Assembly: GCA_023053575.1 (NCBI GenBank)
Contig: JAKZAP010000020.1
Coordinates: forward strand, 17,665,998-17,729,997
Source of the DNA: Branchinecta lynchi
Taxonomy: Eukaryota > Arthropoda > Branchiopoda > Anostraca > Branchinectidae
DNA: 64,000 nucleotides
Reading direction: 5' to 3'
Positions 62,673-64,000 of the stretch are shown here, in pieces (within the stretch, counting starts at the first letter, position 1; every line of letters starts with the position of its first letter). The position numbers and the translations under genes are program-made. The notes beneath the pieces are model-generated. The model was given only the letters and a program-made list of their open reading frames with translations, searched no databases and was not told the origin of the DNA.

Positions 62673-62919
62673 GTAAGAGCCACCCCCGCACGTGCAATTA
62701 CCTTTCTTAAAGCACAGCTCTTACTAGAAATGATGTTTTCCACGATGATTTGGCTCAGAAATCTCGGCGTTCAATAATACCATTACTTGCCGCGTGAGAT
62801 GAGCGATTTTTGTGTTAGCGTTTGTCGACTCCGACCAGCCTTCCTGCTCTCCGACGCGGCGGCTGGCCGCAACATATTTGAAAAGTAAATGCGCATTGAA
62901 GATAATTTCGTTAACCACA
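62673..62919. other. Intron sequence, nothing recognised
   Basis: No repeat or exon recognised after the exon j donor. Confidence 0.4.
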
Positions 62920-63315
62920 TTGGCCTATCACAAACAATCAACGAAGAAACCAACGAAAATGGGGATTGTAAAGGCCAACGAATATATTGAAATAAAAGGC
63001 GAATATTTCTGGAGGACAACCGCCTCCTTTCTTCAGCTCAGACAGAAAATTTCGAGGAAAAATGCCAAAACGAGGATGAAGATGAACAACCAAGAAAAAC
63101 GAAATAAGGCAGAAAACCAACAATAAACCGAAATTTAACACCAAAATTGGAAGAATTGAAAGCCTAAAATAAAGACAGCGAGACACTCACCAATACCTGT
63201 GAATAACAATTAGGACCGTTCTCGCTCGGTACTAGCGAGTGACCTGTTATTTCAGTATGTTCGTTGACCTTTACAAACCCCATTTTCGTTGGTTTCTTCG
63301 TTGACTGTTTGTGGA
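62920..63315. mobile_element. Inverted-repeat element (TCAACGAAGAAACCAACGA ends)
   Basis: ATCAACGAAGAAACCAACGA...GGATTGTAAAGGCCAACGAA (about 62937-62988) is mirrored by TTCGTTGACCTTTACAAACC...TCGTTGGTTTCTTCGTTGAC (63260-63308). Arms of about 50 bases with few mismatches enclose about 270 bases; no second copy seen in the window. Confidence 0.65.
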
Positions 63316-64000
63316 ATGCGCAATGGTTACAAAGTGGAAAACAAGCAAAACGCAAAAACAGAAAGGTAGACCTAATGGTCTACCAGATCTCTCTTCCAAC
63401 CCCAACGTTTGCGTCCGCAAAGAGCGTGTGCGGAGCGAAACCCAAGCTAGAACCCCGTTACTACCGTACGGAGCGGGACAGAAATAGTTTTATCCCTAAA
63501 TTTGTACATATTTTCAATAAAGAGGTTTAGTCATTCTTGTGTGTGTCTCATTTTTATGTTTTTGTGTTAGGCCATATTTAGTTTGAATTATTTATCTTGA
63601 TATTATGACAGACATTATTGATTTGCCTTCATGTATATTGACGTATTCAACACGCCATTTGGCCCTAAGCCACGATATGTGTTGATATTTGAAATAAACT
63701 GGAAACTGCAAACTAGATCTTCCAAAATGACAATATTTTAAGCTTCTCGTGTCTTTATGTGTGATAGAGTTTTCGGTTGAATGTCAAGCTTTCAACAAAG
63801 TTTTCGCTGTGTGACTAGCAAAACTCGGCTAGGCCGAAAAAGTGCTAGAAAGTCGTAAGTATAAAAGAAAACATCGTCGAAAGGCGAAGGTTCCAGAAGA
63901 TCATATTCCCATGCGAGAGCTAGGTTTAACATAAAATGTAGAATAAGCAAGATGGTCCTTTAAGAATTGTGGCGAAAGCATCCCGATGAAAAATTTATCT
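63316..64000. other. Intron sequence, nothing certain
   Basis: TTTGGCCCTAAGCC...TTGAAATAAACTGGAAACTG (about 63657-63710) resembles a CR1/L2-type 3' end. No exon of the gene recognised. Confidence 0.4.

Noticed and set aside
59224..61708. Repeated frames of 60-140 codons in the 283-base array as a protein family
   Set aside because: They are the same shadow frame of each unit, broken at random by indels, with no start or domain logic.

Overview
The window is animal nuclear DNA, most likely from an invertebrate and plausibly a marine one. It is AT-rich and repeat-dense, and its only recognisable coding signal is a chain of short exons with consensus GT-AG splice sites. No bacterial operon, rRNA gene or virus was recognised.

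All ten supported exons lie on the + strand and fit one gene. It is an orthologue of the FERM-domain scaffold FRMD4 (vertebrate FRMD4A/FRMD4B). The exons are at 2687-2806, 6322-6406, 18433-18512, 25705-25788, 34320-34385, 42735-42879, 50130-50206, 55731-55832, 57632-57773 and 62534-62672. Every junction keeps phase (2, 0, 2, 2, 2, 0, 2, 2, 0, then 1 at the last donor). Read in order they cover the end of the FERM N lobe, the whole middle lobe, the C lobe and the start of the downstream serine-rich linker. The first exons lie before the window and the cytohesin-binding coiled coil and tail lie after it. The exon at 55731-55832 is a 102-base symmetric exon; the flanking exons also join in frame without it, so it is a candidate cassette exon.

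Everything else is intron, and the introns are full of mobile and tandem repeats, often nested. (1) A family of ten 0.7-1.4 kb elements, bounded on both sides by a GGGATCCC palindrome and filled with tandem units of about 120-140 bases, sits at 1127, 7974, 11465, 17121, 23250, 25834, 31927, 38811, 40424 and 46083. Two copies have a related unoccupied site in the same window. (2) hAT-type elements with perfect or near-perfect 8-base target duplications are present, including 35765-37154, 43685-44628 and four short CCGTATCCAGG elements. (3) A dispersed repeat carries a hammerhead-ribozyme-like core. (4) About ten further short terminal-inverted-repeat families occur. (5) A 19-base minisatellite spans 9716-10388, and a 283-base tandem array with a higher-order duplication spans 59479-61733. 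(6) Decayed ends of non-LTR retrotransposons and one tRNA-like sequence are also present.

The layout is a single long gene whose introns, up to about 12 kb here, act as a trap for small non-autonomous elements. No autonomous transposase or complete reverse transcriptase was found. The most useful new leads are the GGATCC-bounded family, the hammerhead-core repeat, a short phrase shared by three otherwise different repeat families, and the cassette exon inside the FERM C lobe.
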